Position numbers and translations under genes: made by a program
Shown here: one piece after another, positions 11,706 to 22,960 of the stretch
Layout: every line of letters begins with the position of its first letter
Numbering within the stretch: position 1 is the stretch's first letter
From: Lepus europaeus
Lineage: Eukaryota; Chordata; Mammalia; Lagomorpha; Leporidae
NCBI RefSeq assembly: GCF_033115175.1
Contig: NC_084833.1
Location: forward strand, 49,970,716 to 50,034,715
DNA length: 64,000 bases
Direction of reading: 5' to 3'
Notes under the pieces: model-generated
The model's database searches: none
What the model was told of the DNA's origin: nothing
What the model saw: the letters and a program-made list of their open reading frames with translations, nothing else

Positions 11706-14161
11706 GTAGGGACTACCCCTGGAAACACACAGAGACCCAATCACAAACTTAGTAAGCTCAATAATGCTGCCCAATCTGGGGTGAAGCAGACCCAGCTCGC
11801 TGAGTGGGGTCTCCTGGGACATTTACATGATGGACCTCAGGCTTGTCTGATTTTGTCTTTGCTCCCCAAGACAGAGCCATTTCAGAATGAAGTAACTTTA
11901 AACACACCAGGTGATGAGAGATAAGGAAGGAAACCTTGATGCCCACACATATTTTTCATTATTATTAATTTTCAATGTGAAGATTTCTTCACCATCTTTC
12001 ATTGACATTAGTGTGGTGCTCAGAAGTACTGGCCAAGCTGTTCATATCACATTGAGGGAATGGTGATGATGAAGTGGAAATGGGAGTAGAACCCTAGAAA
12101 CACAACAGGGAATAACATTCCCAATATGGGGCCTGGGTAGATGGAAAGATTATCTAGTCTGAGGATTTTTATAAATTTTTTTCTTACTACCTTCGGTCAA
12201 GAAAAGAAAGACATCTAAACTTGAAGAGAAAGGTAGTGGGAGGAAGAGTAATATGACATTGATGTATACCTAGTGTCAGATTCATACAAACAGGAGCTAC
12301 TAACTACTCAGCCCTGTCACCTGAACTGTTCTACGTGCACAAGGCAAGGATCTGGCCATAGGTAAGCAAAAAAAAAAAAAAAGAAAGAAAGAAAGAAAAG
12401 GAACCTCAGTCCCTGCCTTCAGGGAGTCTATCATTGAATTTGAATCAGAGTTTAAAACCAGTAGGACTGTAATAGTCTTTGTAATCCTGAATGAAAATCC
12501 AAGCGACAATGGGACAAAGAACACCTGAGACTGGATTGGAACTACTACCATGAAATCTCAGTTTAACCAAAGATTCCCAGCCAGTGATGCACATATCATC
12601 TGCAATATTTAAAACAATAAAATATCCCATAGCAGAGAAATGATTCAAAAAAATCCTTGGTATCTTTGTAAAAAGATTTATAAATGCTTGCTGCATAAAC
12701 TGAGTACCCAAGAACACTGAGCAACAGACCAAGTGAGATAACTCTGAGAGTTGCCAAGAGAACCATGGGCAGCAGAAATCCCAGGACTAAAAGTCTCCAT
12801 CATCTCAGCATTTTCTGAAGTATGTTCCTTGGAATATTTCTAGACATTTTACCTAGAAATTGCTTAAAAGTTGTCTTTTCAATGGATGCTGCATTGTTTT
12901 GTTTTAGTGTGTTTCTTAGAAAGAGATAGAGCATATATTATTTCTTAAGTGATTCTCATTAATTTGACCAGGAAACATCTTTTCTGTAGAGGGTCACCAA
13001 GTTCTCAGGTTTTGAGAAGCACAGCTGGCAATAAGGGTATTGATAACAGGGTGAGCTCTTTAAGGAAAGAGTGACTTACTTTCTTTTTTTGATATCACCA
13101 CTGCCCAGGACAGAACTTGAAAAAGACAAAGTGCTTATAAAAATGTCAGTGTTTGGAACGATCCAAAGTAAGAGGCTGATGTCCTGAGCTTACGCCATGA
13201 ACCTTTCCTAGCCTCAGGTCTGTATGGATCTTCCCTCCCTCTACGGTTTCCAGATTCGGAATAAGCTCAACTAATACTGGGGGATTTCCAGAGGAAATTT
13301 AGGTAGCCCTGGTATTTGTACCATCAGCTTTGGAGAAAGGGTATACTTCCCTGAGAGATAAGAGAGTCCAATTCTTTTGAAATAGTGATGGCCTATGGAC
13401 CTTCCTTCAGAACCCCATGGTGATCAACCAGCTCATGTCTACCCCAAAGCAGCCTTCACACAAGGGGAATGTCATGTGACAATGTCATCTGAAATTAACA
13501 GGTTGTCCAAGCTGGTAGAATCTTAGATAGTGTTTTATCAGAAATGCTCATGCCAGTTACAAACAAGTTTCAATAACTTCCATGAACAAAAGTCCATAAA
13601 CATTATTCCTGCACCATTCCATAGACTATTAAAGTGCCTGATAATTATAGAAATTCTTTTATTGGCTGCACTAATTTCCTCTTGAAACATCTCAATGTAT
13701 CAACTCAGAATTAAGCATCAAGATTATGCAGTTGCATTTAAATATATTAATAATCATAGGTAAACAAACCCAAGGCTGAAATCATCCACAAAGAATGGGG
13801 GGCAGCTTGTTGGAGGTTCACAAACACAATGCAGGATAATTATATGCTGAAACACTTAACCTTGGGAACACACAGAAAATTTACAAAGATCAATTGCTCA
13901 TAAAAAAAATAAAAAGTTTTAATCAAATGAGAGAGTTTTCTGATAAATGGTTAGAAAATTGATGGAAATTCCATTTTGATTTGATTAGTTGTACTATTTT
14001 TATGTCTTGAGTAAACAGAATTTGATTATACCACTGAGCTCTGTTTCTGCAGAAATATTACAAACCCATTAGTGGATAACAAGAAAGTGTAGATGGAGGT
14101 TTCAAAAGACACTTTTAAAGTTACAACCCAGCTTATCATCTCCTTCTCCTTGTTTTCCAGC
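11706..14161. other. Intergenic sequence, no gene seen
   Basis: An L2-like antisense scrap lies around 12300-12440, around an A-run/(GAAA)n at 12367-12399. The rest is AT-rich unique sequence. Open frames of up to 95 codons show no family features. Confidence 0.5.
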
Positions 14162-14516
14162 TGTACTAATTTGCTAGAACTGCCATAACAAATACCGCAG
14201 ACTGGGTTACTTACACAACTGAAATTTATTTTCTCATGATTGCTGAGGCTGAAAGTCAGAGATGGAGGTGTCAGCAAGGTGGGTTCTTCTGCAGTTCCTC
14301 TCCCTTGGCTTGTCGTCCCACGTCTTCGCAGTGTCTTTCTTCCCCCCATGTGTGTGTCTGTGCCCTAATCTCTTCTTCTTTAAGGATCACCCATATAACC
14401 ACACTGGACATTACTTCTCTCCTTGAAGACCTGACTCCAAATACAATCATATTCAGAAGTACTCTAGGTTAGGGCTTCAACATATAAATTTGGGTGGGAC
14501 ACAAATGGGCACTAAC
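14162..14516 (-). mobile_element. MLT1-like LTR (ERVL-MaLR), antisense
   Basis: The plus strand reads the reverse LTR: 'tagaactgccataacaaatacc', 'ttatttctcatgattgctgagg'-type middle, 'gcccaatctcttct'-type block ('ccctaatctcttcttcttta'), and the end 'gggcttcaacatataaatttgggtgggacac'. An ancient solo LTR with no internal coding region. Confidence 0.7.
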
Positions 14517-15046
14517 ATTCTCTTCCTTACAAAGTAGGATAATGTACCAAAAAATCATGAAAAAAAGCACATCTGCACTCCCCAAATCTGTCACCCTCTC
14601 CAAATGACAAATATTTCTATGCAATAATCTCCTATATTTCTTCTCCCTCAAGTCCTTAGCATCCCTCCCACAGATTCTTATAGCAGCTTCTATCCCTGAC
14701 CTCTCCAATATCCAGCAGTCAGTGTGATCTTTCAACATAAAACCCACTAGCTGTTTCCTGGATATTCAACCATCCCCAAGTGCTAAACCATTGTCAGCTG
14801 TATTTCTAAAGGAAAAATCATCAGAAAACTATACTGACACAAACTTGGAAAGATTTTAGTTATAGTATTGTTTCCAACAGAGAAAATTTAGAATAACCCA
14901 AATCTCTAAGAATAGAAGACTAGTTAAATAAACTCTACAAGTGTGTCTATGCATTAAAATATCATGTAGCCATGAGAAGGATGGGGCAGGAAATATGTTC
15001 ATTGACAATGTAAAGATCTCTGTTGTCTTTTAAGTTAAAAAAAAAA

Positions 15047-15345
15047 TAGCCTAGTGGTTAAGATGCCCACTCCACACATCAGAGTGCCTAGGTTCAGCTC
15101 CCACCTACGCCCTTGATTCCAGCTTCCTGCCAACACAAACACTGGGAGGCAGGGGTAAATGCTCAAGAGCTTAGGTCCCCGTCAGATACATGGGAGACCC
15201 AAGTTGAGTTCTCAACTCCCAGCTTCAGCCTGGCACAGCTCCAGGGGTTCAGGGCATTTGCAGAGTGAACAAGAGAATGAGAGATCTCTCTTGTCTATCT
15301 GTCTCTGTGTCTCTCAAATAAACAAACAAATAAGTAAGTAAATAG
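15047..15345 (+). mobile_element. CSINE, old, lacking the first bases
   Basis: 'tagcctagtggttaagatgc', 'aggttcagctcccacc', 'cagatacatgggagacccaa', and the tail 'tctctcaaataaacaaacaaataag' identify an older C-repeat subfamily. Its 5' end is replaced by an A-run. Confidence 0.75.
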
Positions 15346-15654
15346 CATTACTTTTTAAATCTGAGAAAGTAATGATGTATGTATATAAAATGTTTCTATA
15401 TGAAATAATAGTCCTTATAGATGTATGAAAGACAGATTTACAGAAAGATATAGGTCAAATAATTACCAGTGGTTATTTTTATTGGGTTTGGTTGAAAGTG
15501 AATTTTTTGTTTATTTTTCTGTATTATCTAACTTTTAAAAATAATTCTATATTGTTCATGTAATAAAAAAAAATTAAAGCTTAGAAAGCAGAACTTCTAT
15601 TATTTCCCTCATCCTCACAGATATAAGTTAAAACTTGATATCCAAAGAGCGCAA

Positions 15655-16380
15655 CTTCTAAAGATCTTCACCTGGAACCAGACTATTTTTCCAGGTGCAC
15701 CACCCCCACCCCCAATCCATCACTCCATTTTCCTCAAAGTGACACACTGCCTCCTATCCCAGTGACTTTCCCATGTTTTTTTTTTTTTTTCTCTCTCTAC
15801 TAGATTGTTTGTCCTCACACTCATTGATTGCAAACTCCTCTTCATTCTTTAAAACCCATATCAAGGGCCGGCGCCATGGCTCACTTGGTTAATCCTCTGC
15901 CTGCGGCGCCAGCAGCCCATATGGGTGCCGGGTTCTAGTCCTGGTTGCTCCTCTTCCAGACCAGCTCTCTGCTGTGGCCTGGGAAAGCAGTAGAAGATGG
16001 CCCAAGTGCTTGGGCCCCTGCACCCACATGGGAGACCAGGAGGAAGCTTCAGATCGGCGCAGCTCCAGCTGTTGTGGCCAACTGGGGAGTGAACCAACGG
16101 AAGGAAGACCTCTCTCTCTCTCTCTGCCTTTCTTCTCTCTTTGTAACTCTGACTTTCAAACAAATAAATAAAATCTTTAAAAAAATAAATAAAACCCATA
16201 TCAAATGTCATTTCCTTGTGAAGTTTCCCTACTCCTCAAGACATGATCCCGCCCTCTTCTAGATCCCCACTATTCTTTGTTTATACTTCTTCCACAGCAA
16301 GAGCCTTCTCTTCCATTTGGGTTACTTTTTATGCTCTGTTCACAACTCCGTGGGAACTTCTAAGACAATATCCAAAAAGC
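15655..16380 (+). mobile_element. L2 LINE fragment interrupted by a CSINE
   Basis: L2-type pyrimidine-rich text on both sides of the CSINE, e.g. 'ctcctcttcattctttaaaacccatatcaa' before it and 'aaatgtcatttccttgtgaagtttccct' after it. The two halves read as one element once the SINE and one TSD copy are removed. Confidence 0.6.
15850..16204 (+). mobile_element. CSINE with 15-bp perfect TSD
   Basis: The element spans 15865-16189 and starts gggccggcgccatggctcac. The duplications taaaacccatatcaa at 15850-15864 and 16190-16204 are identical. High CpG content in the head and a complete tail mark a relatively recent insertion, into an L2. Confidence 0.97.
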
Positions 16381-16626
16381 CCATGAGATATTGGTTCCCT
16401 CTGCTAAAGAAGTAGCCTTGATGCAGAGTGGGAGAACTAAATAAATTCTGATTCCATCACAAAGGCACTCCACGGGTCCTCTTGTCCTCGATAAACCATG
16501 CTGTAGACATTCAGATTGTAGGCCAAGAAACACTACATCCACCATCAGCCAAACCCACTGGAATGAGGAAACCAGCACAGAAAAGCTGCCTCCTTACACG
16601 GTGCAGGCCCTTGGCCTTGGTATGTC

Positions 16627-16954
16627 ATTGTCTTGATCCATTTGGGCTGCTATAGCAAACTACCAGAGACCGGGTGGTTTCTAAACAACAGAACATTGAT
16701 TTCTCACAGTGCCGGAGGTTGTGAAGTCCAGGATCAAGGCACTGGTACACTCAGCGGCCAGTGAGGGCTGGTTTTCTAGGTGACAATTTATTTGCTGTGG
16801 CAGGGACAAGGAGCTCTCTGGGGCCCTTTTTATAAGGGCATTCATCCCAGAGCTCATAATTTCATCACTTCTCAGTTTTCTCTTACTATCAATTCGAAGG
16901 TTAAGATTTCACCATACGGATTTTGGCAGGACACAAATATTCAGACCATAGCAA
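16627..16954 (-). mobile_element. MaLR-type LTR, antisense
   Basis: 'tccatttgggctgctatagc', 'ctaccagagaccgggtggtttct', 'gaagtccaggatcaaggcac', 'agctctctggggcccttttt', and 'ggattttggcaggacacaaatattcag' follow the reversed MLT1/MST LTR layout. A solo LTR fragment with no coding region. Confidence 0.65.
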
Positions 16955-16959
16955 CCATG

Positions 16960-17510
16960 TTTCTGAGTCTGCATTTACTCATTTGCAAAAACCTCACCTC
17001 AAAACAAAACCAGCACTCAGTGGACTCTCTCTTAACATCTCTCATTCTGCACTTCCCGGCCAGCTGTCACCTCGGCCAGTGTGAGATCCCTAAGCACACT
17101 GCCGAATTCAGCTAGCATTTCCTTGTACTGAGAATTCCTCCGTGAAAGAAGCAGCTCCCTGGTTTTCATTCAGGAGAAAGCTTCTTATCTACTCGCCCAC
17201 TGGTAACAAATAGTTCACAGGCCAGCTCAGCCCACAGATCTCACTTTGCATGGTTTATTAAACATGTGCGAATTGCATATTGTGTTTCCACATTGAGTTA
17301 GATCATTCATTCAGTAAGCATGAGTGTACAGCTTGATAAAATTTTACATATGCACACTTTGTCTAACTACTACCTGGAAACAGAAATTTTCTAGAACCCT
17401 GTAAATTTCCTTTGTGTCCATCCCAGGAAATAACAGCCCCTCAGAGATAACCACTATCCTGATGCCTATCTATCATCATAGATCAGTTTTACCTGCTCCG
17501 AACTTAATGT
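16960..17510. other. Intergenic unique sequence
   Basis: No gene or confident repeat seen. Confidence 0.5.
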
Positions 17511-17513
17511 AAA

Positions 17514-17896
17514 TGAATCATATTCTTTTTTTTTTTTAATTTTTTTTTTTTGACAGGCAGAGTGGACAGTGAGAGAGAGAGAGAGACAGAGAGAAAGGTC
17601 TTCCTTTGCCGTTGGTTCACCCTCTAATGGCCGCCGCGGTAGCGCGCTGCGGCCGGCGCACCGCGCTGTTCCGATGGCAGGAGCCAGGTGCCTCTCCTGG
17701 TCTCCCATGGGGTGCAGAGCCCAAACACTTGGGCCATCCTCCACTGCACTCCCTGGCCACAGCAGAGAGCTGGCCTGGAAGAAGGGCAACCGGGACAGGA
17801 TCGGTGCCCCGACCGGGACTAGAACCCGGTGTGCCGGCGCCGCAAGGCGGAGGATTAGCCTGTTGAGCCACGGCGCCGGCCTTGAATCATATTCTT
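17514..17896 (-). mobile_element. CSINE, young, GC-rich, with 14-bp TSD
   Basis: The element spans 17528-17882 in reverse orientation: T-run tail, 'gacaggcagagtggacagtg', 'accctctaatggccgccgcgg', and the head reading '...gagccacggcgccggcc'. TSD tgaatcatattctt occurs at 17514-17527 and 17883-17896, identical. Many intact CpGs indicate a young subfamily. A 159-codon open frame over it is SINE sequence and not a gene. Confidence 0.97.
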
Positions 17897-17999
17897 GTTT
17901 GACGCAAGGTGTGTCTATGTTATTCATCCATGTTATCACACACACACCAGTTTATTCTTCTAATGGTCCCTAACTTTGTTGGCATCTCGCTTCCTCTCC

Positions 18000-18300
18000 T
18001 TCTCTGTGCTCTCTGATCTGTTTTCATCTCCGTGACCATACTGTGCATCCTCTAGATAAACACTTTTTGAAAATCCTCTCCCTCCTTCTTGGAACACTTC
18101 TCCTTCTTCCTCTGCCCACACCCAATTTCATTTCAGCCTTCAGGCCTCAGACCCAACCCCTCTTCCCTTGGGCTAGCCTTTCCACCCTTGTCTGAGACTA
18201 GCCGAGTCCTACTTTACGTTCTCTGGGGTGGCCCCGAATGAAGCCTTTCAGCCTTTCCCTTGACCCAGCTTTCACTGTGAGTAGGCCCCGTGCTTGTTCT
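18000..18300 (+). mobile_element. L2 LINE fragment
   Basis: 'ccttcttggaacacttctcc', 'ttcagccttcaggcctcagac', 'gggctagcctttccaccc' follow the L2 3' region. Confidence 0.6.
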
Positions 18301-19349
18301 TCATGCTCCCCATTGTAGGCCATGCCCAGCACTATGGGTAGCCAGACATTCTTGAACAATAACTGAGTAAAGTATCCAACTCAGTACTTGGCCAACGAAA
18401 GCTGGGCCATTCTCTTCTCCTGTGATCAATCTCAACCCTGTAGAGAAGGCCCTGGAAGACATCACCTCATGACTCTCTTTTTGCAGAATAATTTCTAAAA
18501 TATTTCCACCATAGACATTCATTTGAGGTTGAATAAAACCCTGGCTTCATAAGGGACTGTGATATTTTTTTGACTCCTTTCAAGGTCATGGTCAAGGATG
18601 CAGCTAGGGATATAATGAGCACAGGAAGAAAAGAATCAGGGTAAAGTGTTAACACTGGCTTTCTCAGGGTGGAGGACACTGTAAGTTAGGGGTATTTTTT
18701 GTTTTTTTGTTTTTTTGTTTTGTATTTTAGTGTAATTTCAAAATTTTCTGTATTGACTATGCCTTGATTTCATTGTGATAATATAGCATGTTTTTAAGGA
18801 AAAGATAGTCCTCTCTGTCTGCAGCAGAACCTGAGAAAACCTCAAATTGAATTTCATCATTGATGCCCACAGTCAGAATCCTATAATCCCTGCAAAAGAT
18901 TCCCTTATTAGACAGCCTAATGGGAAGTCAAGGGAACCCAAGCGGCCATGGGTCAGTCTCCTCCCCAGATCATGGGGTCCTTACCCATCTGGGACTGATA
19001 ACATGGTGTTGGCCCAAATAAGCTGGACAGTCCTCTGCTCAGCAGAACTCCCTAGGCTTTAGGAAAAAAGTTGCTGCACCCCCAGACACAGGAAGGTCTG
19101 AGAGTCCATGCAACTATTCGAGAGCAGTTTTCCTGGCCTCCACCATCAGGCTATTTTGTCCTCAAATAAAGTGATCCCAGCACCCTTGGCACCTTCTTCT
19201 AGGAAGCTCTCAGCATCAACCATCTCTCTTAAAACACGCTCCCATGGGCTGACCACCGCATCCAGGAATCATTGCAATGTGCGAGCCTGTATTAGGACTA
19301 GCATCTCCTTTGTTCTGATGTTATACCCTCATTAATGTCAGGATCCAGC
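18301..19349. other. Intergenic unique sequence
   Basis: No gene seen; a (GTTTTTTT)-type T-rich run lies at 18694-18722. Confidence 0.5.
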
Positions 19350-19605
19350 TACAATGGAGAGGTTCAGAGCAGAGAGCATCAAGCCAGACTGCCTCCTTCA
19401 AATCCCAGACCCAGCACCCACCGTGCAGTGTTGGCCAACACAGCTGACATCTCTGTGCCCAGATCCCTCATCGGCAAAGTGGTGATGAGAACAGTACCTT
19501 CCTCAGAGGGCAGAGAGGAGGATGAAGGGGTCCGCCTGTGGGAGCGTCAGAACAGCACCTGGCACAAGGTGAATGCCATGCAAATGTTAGCTGCGATTAT
19601 TATCA
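19350..19605 (+). mobile_element. MIR SINE
   Basis: 'gcatcaagccagactgcctcc', 'tcatcggcaaagtggtgatgagaacagtacc', 'agcacctggcacaaggtgaatgcc' are MIR landmarks in order. Confidence 0.75.
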
Positions 19606-19866
19606 TGAGTGAAAAGGCACCGGCTTTCTGTCTGTCTCTTCTGTTTTGTCCCCATCAAGAGAGAGTTTACTTCCCAGAATTCCCCACTGGCAGACACTAA
19701 GATTCAAGTTAAACCCCCTCAGGTCTCAGACTTTCCCCATCTAGGAACTGTGAGATGGATTCTTGAACCTGGAGGCAGCAAAACGAATTTGCATTCTTCC
19801 CAGAGAAATTCCAGGGAAAGACACAAAGTGAGAGAGGGGCAGAGAAAGAACAGTGACGGAGAGGCA

Positions 19867-19888
19867 GGGTGGGGGGCCGGGGCGGGGG
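19867..19888 (+). other. G-quadruplex-forming motif
   Basis: Four G-runs of 3, 6, 4 and 5 with loops T, CC and C (ggg t gggggg cc gggg c ggggg). It fits the strict G3+N1-7 rule with very short loops. Confidence 0.8.
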
Positions 19889-21988
19889 AGGCAGACAGAA
19901 ACAACAGATTGAGACTGCTAGCTTGGCACCAGGAAGGAGAGCCTCGGAAAAGATGTTCATTTCCCAGCTGGATTGTTTCTGTGGATTTTTTTTTTTCCTT
20001 CCTTCATTTGTGTTCACACTTCCCCCTCTTGTGGCTCATCAGAAAATCACAGGTGCTCCTTGTCTCCAAAGGATCTCAAAACTGGTGAACACGCAGAGCT
20101 GGCAGTTCTGGCTAAGGCAGCTGAGTCAACCCCGACTTGAAGCCAAAGGAGAAGAGACAGGTGAGAAAGGGAGGCCAAACTGTTACCTGGTTCTTACTCA
20201 AGTTTCACATAGCCAGAAAGAATCTTCTCCTCCTCTTGTAGTCAAGACAGAGAAGAGCTCCTGGAATGACACACAGAGCCAGGCCCTCTCAAGGATACTC
20301 CCAGAAGGCTTGGGGAGGTCATTTAGGGACAGGCCAACAGGAGAGAAAAATGATACAGAATGGCCCATCACCTCACACTCACCTTGCTCTGAGCCAACTC
20401 CATGCTTTCTCACACTGCAATCTGTACCAAAATGGCCCAACATCCAAGGGTCAGGGTAAGGGTCATCCTTTAATAATATCTTTGCCAACCTGTCCCCAGA
20501 CCCTTATCCCCAGCAGAAGTGTTTGTCTTCTTCTCCACAGCACTGTACCTATGACTCTAATGTAGCACTGATCAGATCTGCTTCCTACTGTAATTACATG
20601 GGTCACTGTCTTATCAGCCCACAAGATCGCAAAGAGGAAATGGAAGAGATTGGATTTCATTCATCTCCAAAGACCTAGCCTCCAGCATAAGGCTTCTTGT
20701 ACAAGAGGTGTTTGGCCAACCTTTGATGAACATGACCTCACCCGTGGGCAATGAATGGCTCCACTCCATGATACAGTGGCCAGTGAAGGAGGGTCTGAGG
20801 GTGAAGTTGTCCCAGAGGAAACCCATTCCTTTCCATGAGGATTTTGCATATAGAGACAAACATCTATTGCTCCATTTCAAATGTACAGTCTACCTGCATT
20901 GAAAAAGTAGTTAAATGATCTCTGAAACATATTTTCAAATAGTTCAGGAGAAGAGGAAGAAAAGAGGGAAGAAAGAAAGAAAGGTAGAGAGGGAGGGTGG
21001 GAGGAGGTAGAAAAAGATGGAAAATGGAGAGATTTAAGGAGGGGAGGAAAAAGAAAGGAGAGAGGAAGACGCAACTGCACCATCTGATGAATCAAGCTGC
21101 AAGATACACAGATATCCATTGGACATGTCTTTTGCTTTTTATGCAGTTTTGAAATGTTAAACAAAAATTTGAGAAAGATAAAAGCAATGATTTTAACTTG
21201 GCATACCAGCTTAAAAATATGGGAGCTGCCAGTGTGAGCAACAAAATCAAGACACAAATTGAAATTAGCTTCTCAACCTGGAGACAGGGTGTAAGCCTTA
21301 CAAACAACAGGAAATTCTGAATGCAAGTTGTAATGTTAGTGCATTTTTCATGGGAGAAAGTTTCTATATTTTTCATCATATTCTCAACAGGTTTATAACA
21401 TCCCATATCTCCCCCAAAAATGTTAATCTGGTAACCTAAATTGAACCTAAAGAATTGCTATTAGCAGGCTTGTAGGAATCAATAGCTGGAGATTGATGGA
21501 CTGAACTAATCAATTTTCAGAGACAAGAAATACCTTGGAGATCATGTAGCCCAGACCTGTGCATCCAGATGGGGAACTAAGCCCAAGGAGAGGTCAGGGA
21601 GTTTGACACTAACAAATTTAACATGTTTCACTGCCTCATAAATGACAGCCAGGCCCACAGTGAATGCCCTCCTTATACCATGGGGAATTTTTCGCGGAGA
21701 AAAGCCATCCTAAAAAACATTCCCAGACAATGGCCATCTTGTCAGGCCTCATAGACAAGGACATGCATCTTTGTTCTGAACCAGATGACCACATTCTTAC
21801 AGAGCTGACTGCAAAGGAAGCTTTGGGAGGGGGTTACGGGTGTCTCGGTGGGACCAGAGACACTCTCAGCTGTAGGGTAGAAGAAGCGGGCCACTAACTA
21901 AGATTGATGGATGGTGCCAGCCCTGGCAGACCAAACACAATGCAGGGATGGCCAAGTGGGGGAACAAAATTAGTTTGCAAGATTAGAA
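19889..21988. other. Intergenic sequence, no gene supported
   Basis: Contains a purine-rich tract (20942-21070). Overlapping open frames on both strands around 19.7-20.5 kb (up to 196 codons) show no domain or splice-site logic and low-complexity stretches. No confident repeats. Confidence 0.45.
20942..21070 (+). repeat. Purine-rich tract
   Basis: About 130 bases of almost pure G/A (gaggaagaaaagagggaag type), with a few T/C interruptions. Confidence 0.85.
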
Positions 21989-21989
21989 C

Positions 21990-22270
21990 GTATTAACACA
22001 AGTCAGACAACTGTCATGTCACAGCTCTTCACCGTAATGCTGATTGGCAGGCAAGCATTTCTGATTCTGATGGCCACGGAGGCGAGGCGTCTGCAATCTG
22101 TCTCGCATGACATCCTGCCGGCTGGCAAATCCCCCCTGCTGGAGAAGTCAGCTTTTTTTAGAAAACTGTGTCCCCTGGGTCTTGTTTGGCAGGCCCCCAG
22201 GCCAAAGGTGTGTGGCAAGGTAGTGAAGGCCGGAGGGATAGCGGTTGTCAAGAACTTCAGCTGAAGTGGA
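21990..22270. other. Unique block, candidate conserved non-coding element
   Basis: Higher GC and CpG than its surroundings and no recognised repeat. Open frames of 82 codons exist on both strands over the same interval (22003-22251 minus, 22016-22264 plus), which argues against coding and for a depleted-stop composition. Function unknown. Confidence 0.3.
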
Positions 22271-22764
22271 AAGGTGTTTGGGGCTCAATGCAACAAGTGC
22301 TTTCTGATCATTCACAGGCCTGGTATACTGGGATGAGGAAAGAGACACCATAATCCCTGTCTCAAGGAATGTTCATTGCCTCGGGGGAGCCCACACCAAC
22401 ACATAGGTTAGGTTCAACAGTGATACAAAGCAAAGCTGGAATCAGCAGACCCATCTCTTGGCTGAGTCCCATCTATTTGACTGTAATGAATGTCCACTTA
22501 TCTCTGTCCCAGTCGCTCTTCAGTGGGCCCCACATAAGGTCATTAGATCAGTATATAAATTTTCAGTACCATTCAAACTGGAAGAAGTCAGTCAGGACTG
22601 ACTTACACCCAAGTCCTAGCTGAAACTCTATTGGTTTGCACTGTTAGAAATTTTGAGTGTGGGTCTTCTAAATTAATTTGATAAATTGATTTTTATCTAT
22701 ATTCATTAAATTATAAGTATTTTATTAAATATTGACTTTAAAGTACTTATGAAAGTATGTGTGT

Positions 22765-22960
22765 TAGCCTCGGCTCAGTTATATGGCAATGACAAGCACC
22801 CCTGAAATGCCAGAGGCTTAATGCAACAAATATGGATTTCTCACTTCTGCAAAATTGGCTACCAGTCCAGACACCTATCCAGGGTAACTCTTCCTCGGGC
22901 TGCTTTTATTCTGTGGTTTCTCTATCTCAACATGAGGCCACTGAATGACAAGAATCAACT
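22765..22960 (-). mobile_element. Possible ancient MaLR-type LTR fragment
   Basis: 'gcaatgacaagcacccctgaaatgccagaggcttaatgcaacaaatatggatttctc' resembles the reversed 3' end of MLT1-class LTRs. Weak. Confidence 0.35.

Noticed and set aside
17466..17973. Long open frames (84-159 codons) on both strands
   Set aside because: They lie inside the CSINE at 17528-17882; similar frames occur in the sister copy at 41472-41822.
19609..20459. 159- and 196-codon plus-strand frames
   Set aside because: They overlap each other and minus-strand frames over the G-quadruplex and low-complexity sequence; no domain, splice context or family recognised.
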